Of a DNA stretch of 8,226 nt, positions 6,894-8,226 are shown piece by piece. Location: assembly GCA_015655365.1 (NCBI GenBank), contig JAATFE010000157.1, positions 1 through 8,226 of the forward strand, in the 5' to 3' direction. The notes below the pieces were generated by a model. That model was given only the letters and a program-made list of their open reading frames with translations. It was not told where the DNA came from and ran no database searches. This stretch comes from Terriglobales bacterium. Its GTDB lineage: Bacteria; Acidobacteriota; Terriglobia; Terriglobales; Acidobacteriaceae. Position 1 is the stretch's first letter. Every line of letters starts with the position of its first letter. The position numbers and the translations under genes were made by a program.

Positions 6894-6921
6894 GAGTTCT
6901 CCGTTTCGCGCGTATCGATAA

Positions 6922-6949
6922 ATCTTAATTCTATGGTCTCACCTGTGAA
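6922..6949 (-). promoter_or_regulatory. Candidate sigma-70 promoter for the flippase-like gene
   Basis: On the minus strand TTCACA (plus 6944-6949, 5 of 6 match to -35) is followed after 16 nt by TAAGAT (plus 6922-6927, 4 of 6 match to -10). A start near 6914 would give a leader of about 20 nt containing the GGAG ribosome site. Confidence 0.45.
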
Positions 6950-6976
6950 TGCGAGGAGAACGTCTGTCATTTTCTA

Positions 6977-7069
6977 GTACCGTGTCCTCGTGATTTCGTA
7001 ATCAAGCCCAGAAAAATGGGTGCCCCAGGTCTCGCTTCTGAGACCAGGGAGAGCACGGACCCAAGGTAC
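6977..7069. other. Structured intergenic element, three hairpins inside a closing stem
   Basis: GTACC (6977-6981) pairs with GGTAC (7065-7069) and GTCC (6984-6987) with GGAC (7057-7060), closing three internal hairpins. These are TGATT/AATCA (6991-7004), CCCA/TGGG (7007-7020), and GGTCTC/GAGACC (7028-7045) extended by CCC/GGG across an A-A mismatch (7024-7049). It lies 21 nt beyond the stop of the lytic transglycosylase gene, so it may end that transcript. It is not a tRNA: there is no T-loop sequence and the arm sizes are wrong. The TGGGTGCCCCA stretch recalls intergenic repeats of acidobacterial genomes, but that is from memory. Confidence 0.45.
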
Positions 7070-7089
7070 AAAATCAATTGGTCAAAGAC

Positions 7090-7782
7090 CTAGTGCGGGA
7101 GGGGCTTTGCGGAAGCCACGGTTTGGCGGGCCAGCACGCGCCGGTTGAACTCGTGGATCACGCGCGCCACATAAGCCCTGGTCTCGTGGTAAGGGGGAAT
7201 GCCGTGATATTTGTCCACGGCCGCCGGTCCGGCGTTGTAGGCAGCCAGGGCCAGGGCGATGTTGTCGTTGTAGCGGGTCAACAGTGCATCCAGGTAAGCC
7301 GAGCCCCCGCGAACATTTTGGCGGGGTTCAAAGCTGTCGGAGACGCCCAATCCGGCTGCCGTCGAGGGCATCAACTGCATCAGTCCGCGAGCGCCGGTAC
7401 GGCTCACGGCACGGGCGTTGCCTCCGCTTTCTGCCTTGACCACGCTGGCCAGCAGATCCACATCCAGGTTGTGCACCTTCCCGGCATTGGCCAGCATCTC
7501 GCCGAGGTCTGTCGGGGAGAGTTTGGTGTCTGGACTTGCCTTGGCCGTAGATGCCGGTGGTGGCGGCGGATCGGGAACCTGCTCGACTGAGGTTACGTCT
7601 TCCGGGTTGACCTCGAGGTAGTTGTCCTCGCCGGGACTGAGAAAGAGCCGGACGCGCCCCTGGACCTCGGCATGGTGGTGGCATTGCACGTCGAAGCCAT
7701 TGCTCAGGGTGACGCTTTCGGCCGCCCATGCAGGCGCAGCCAAGGTCAGCAGCATGGAGCAGCCTGCGGTCAGAATCCGCAT
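7090..7782 (-). CDS. Secreted lytic transglycosylase (SLT domain)
   Basis: Lytic transglycosylases cleave the MurNAc-GlcNAc bond of peptidoglycan, leaving a 1,6-anhydro end, and act in the periplasm in wall turnover and insertion of envelope machines. From the ATG at 7780-7782 the 230-aa product opens with a clear signal peptide (MRILTAGCSMLLTLAAPAWA, cut after about residue 20). A small domain (about 22-69) precedes a Pro/Ala linker (70-82). The SLT domain (about 98-215) has KAESGGN (116-122, catalytic Glu118), GLMQLMPSTA (133-142) and AYNAGP (181-186). In-frame ATGs at 7833 and 7851 lie further upstream and would add 17 or 23 residues before the signal peptide. None of the three has a strong Shine-Dalgarno, although GGTGA lies before the 7833 ATG, so the start is uncertain. 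No LysM or SH3 domain is seen. Confidence 0.9.
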   Translation of the reverse strand: MRILTAGCSMLLTLAAPAWAAESVTLSNGFDVQCHHHAEVQGRVRLFLSPGEDNYLEVNPEDVTSVEQVPDPPPPPASTAKASPDTKLSPTDLGEMLANAGKVHNLDVDLLASVVKAESGGNARAVSRTGARGLMQLMPSTAAGLGVSDSFEPRQNVRGGSAYLDALLTRYNDNIALALAAYNAGPAAVDKYHGIPPYHETRAYVARVIHEFNRRVLARQTVASAKPLPH

Positions 7783-7810
7783 TGAGAGCAATCGGCCCAA
7801 AATCACCTCT

Positions 7811-7824
7811 GGGGTCAGAACCCC
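7811..7824. repeat. Small hairpin near the lytic transglycosylase start
   Basis: GGGGT (7811-7815) and ACCCC (7820-7824) pair around a CAGA loop, 29-42 nt upstream of the ATG at 7782. If transcription begins further upstream the hairpin would lie in the leader or, with the earlier ATGs, inside the coding region. Function unknown. Confidence 0.35.
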
Positions 7825-7886
7825 CAATTTCATTAATTCACCAAGCGACATCGCGAAGCTTGCGCAACATCAAAGCAAAAACATCT

Positions 7887-7914
7887 TTGCTACCTGAAGG
7901 CTTTGAACCGTCAA
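7887..7914 (-). promoter_or_regulatory. Possible promoter for the lytic transglycosylase gene
   Basis: On the minus strand TTGACG (plus 7909-7914, 5 of 6 match to -35) is followed after 16 nt by a poor -10, TAGCAA (plus 7887-7892, 3 of 6). It lies in the 156-bp gap between the HAD gene and this one. Small A/T-rich inverted repeats overlap it (TTTGA/TCAAA 7902-7915; CAAAG/CTTTG 7871-7889). Confidence 0.3.
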
Positions 7915-7938
7915 ATAACTGAACCGCTTGCGCTACCG

Positions 7939-8226
7939 TCATACTTTAGCAGAAACCTTGGCCACGGCTGCTTCCAGCACCACTGCCACCCCATCCCGGT
8001 CGTTGTGCGGAGCCTGTTTCCAGCCGCGCATCTTGGCCATGATGCGCAATTCCACGGCCGCATTGCCCATCATCACGCCCTGGCCGGCCCACTCCAACAT
8101 ATCGACGTCGTTCCAGTTGTCTCCAATGGCCATGGTTTCCTTGCGGTCCACACCCAGCCGCGCCGCCAACCGTTCCAGCGCCCACCCCTTTGAAACCCCC
8201 GGCGGCAGCAGGTCCAGAATCGACAA
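7939..8226 (-). CDS. HAD-superfamily (Cof-like) hydrolase, C-terminal part (partial)
   Basis: Cof-type HAD proteins are cytosolic magnesium-dependent phosphatases acting on sugar phosphates, cofactors or related small phosphorylated compounds. Only the last 95 residues are here; the gene continues past the right edge, and the first visible codon (TTG) is internal. Visible motifs are PPGVSKGWAL (8-17), whose Lys13 is the motif III lysine, and GDNWNDVDML (35-44), motif IV, with Mg-binding Asp36 and Asp40. VMMGNA (51-56) and a C-terminal HNDRDGVA stretch (74-81) are also standard for the Cof subfamily. The nucleophile Asp (motif I) and the cap domain lie outside the window, so substrate cannot be judged. 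It ends 87-156 bp before the lytic transglycosylase start, depending on which start is used; the candidate promoter in the gap suggests they may be separately transcribed. Confidence 0.88.
   Translation of the reverse strand: MSILDLLPPGVSKGWALERLAARLGVDRKETMAIGDNWNDVDMLEWAGQGVMMGNAAVELRIMAKMRGWKQAPHNDRDGVAVVLEAAVAKVSAKV

Noticed and set aside
6977..7069. A tRNA gene in the cloverleaf-like region
   Set aside because: There is no T-loop GTTCGA-like sequence, no D-loop conserved bases, and the arm lengths do not fit.
7078..7590. Plus-strand frame opposite the lytic transglycosylase
   Set aside because: It is antisense to the catalytic SLT motifs and shows no domain of its own.

Overview
This window looks like ordinary chromosome from a moderately high-GC bacterium. 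Family-level resemblance of the proteins suggests Acidobacteriota (Terriglobia-like). That is an inference from gene content and style, because no rRNA or other phylogenetic marker is present. Start codons are mixed: ATG, GTG (DUF502 gene, probably trpE) and TTG (the flippase-like gene).

Layout from left to right. (1) The 5' end of trpE (anthranilate synthase component I) lies on the minus strand and runs off the left edge. It is divergent from a complete Glu/Leu/Phe/Val-type glutamate dehydrogenase gene (594-1871, +). Their shared ~280 bp intergenic region carries a good candidate promoter for each. (2) A strong hairpin terminator follows the dehydrogenase, then pgsA (2037-2675, +; phosphatidylglycerophosphate synthase). 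(3) A perfect 24-25 bp hairpin separates pgsA from a convergent minus-strand gene of the GvpL/GvpF gas-vesicle family (2759-3592), with no other gas-vesicle gene in view. (4) A ~390 bp non-coding stretch with an AT-rich core follows. (5) Next is a minus-strand gene for a coiled-coil protein with one C-terminal membrane segment, of unknown function (3987-4622). It is divergent from a DUF502 membrane protein gene (4781-5470, +). (6) Tail to tail with DUF502, overlapping it by 26 bp, is a HigA-type antitoxin gene on the minus strand. A one-base frameshift appears to have broken it, and no toxin gene is next to it. (7) A very long hairpin (25 bp perfect, plus 4 bp beyond a bulge) sits just before the stop of a minus-strand lysylphosphatidylglycerol-synthase/flippase-like membrane protein (5835-6893). 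(8) A structured, possibly cloverleaf-like intergenic element (about 6977-7069) follows, then a secreted lytic transglycosylase (7090-7782, -) and the C-terminal third of a HAD-family phosphatase (7939-8226, -) that runs off the right edge.

Functional themes are amino-acid/nitrogen metabolism on the left (trpE, gdh) and the cell envelope in the middle and right (pgsA, DUF502, flippase-like protein, lytic transglycosylase). Most genes appear to be separate transcription units, and several boundaries carry unusually long hairpins. I see no CRISPR array, insertion sequence, prophage or rRNA/tRNA gene. I also see no convincing new multi-gene system. The items most worth a second look are the orphan GvpL/F protein, the frameshifted orphan antitoxin, the long perfect hairpins and the structured 6977-7069 element.
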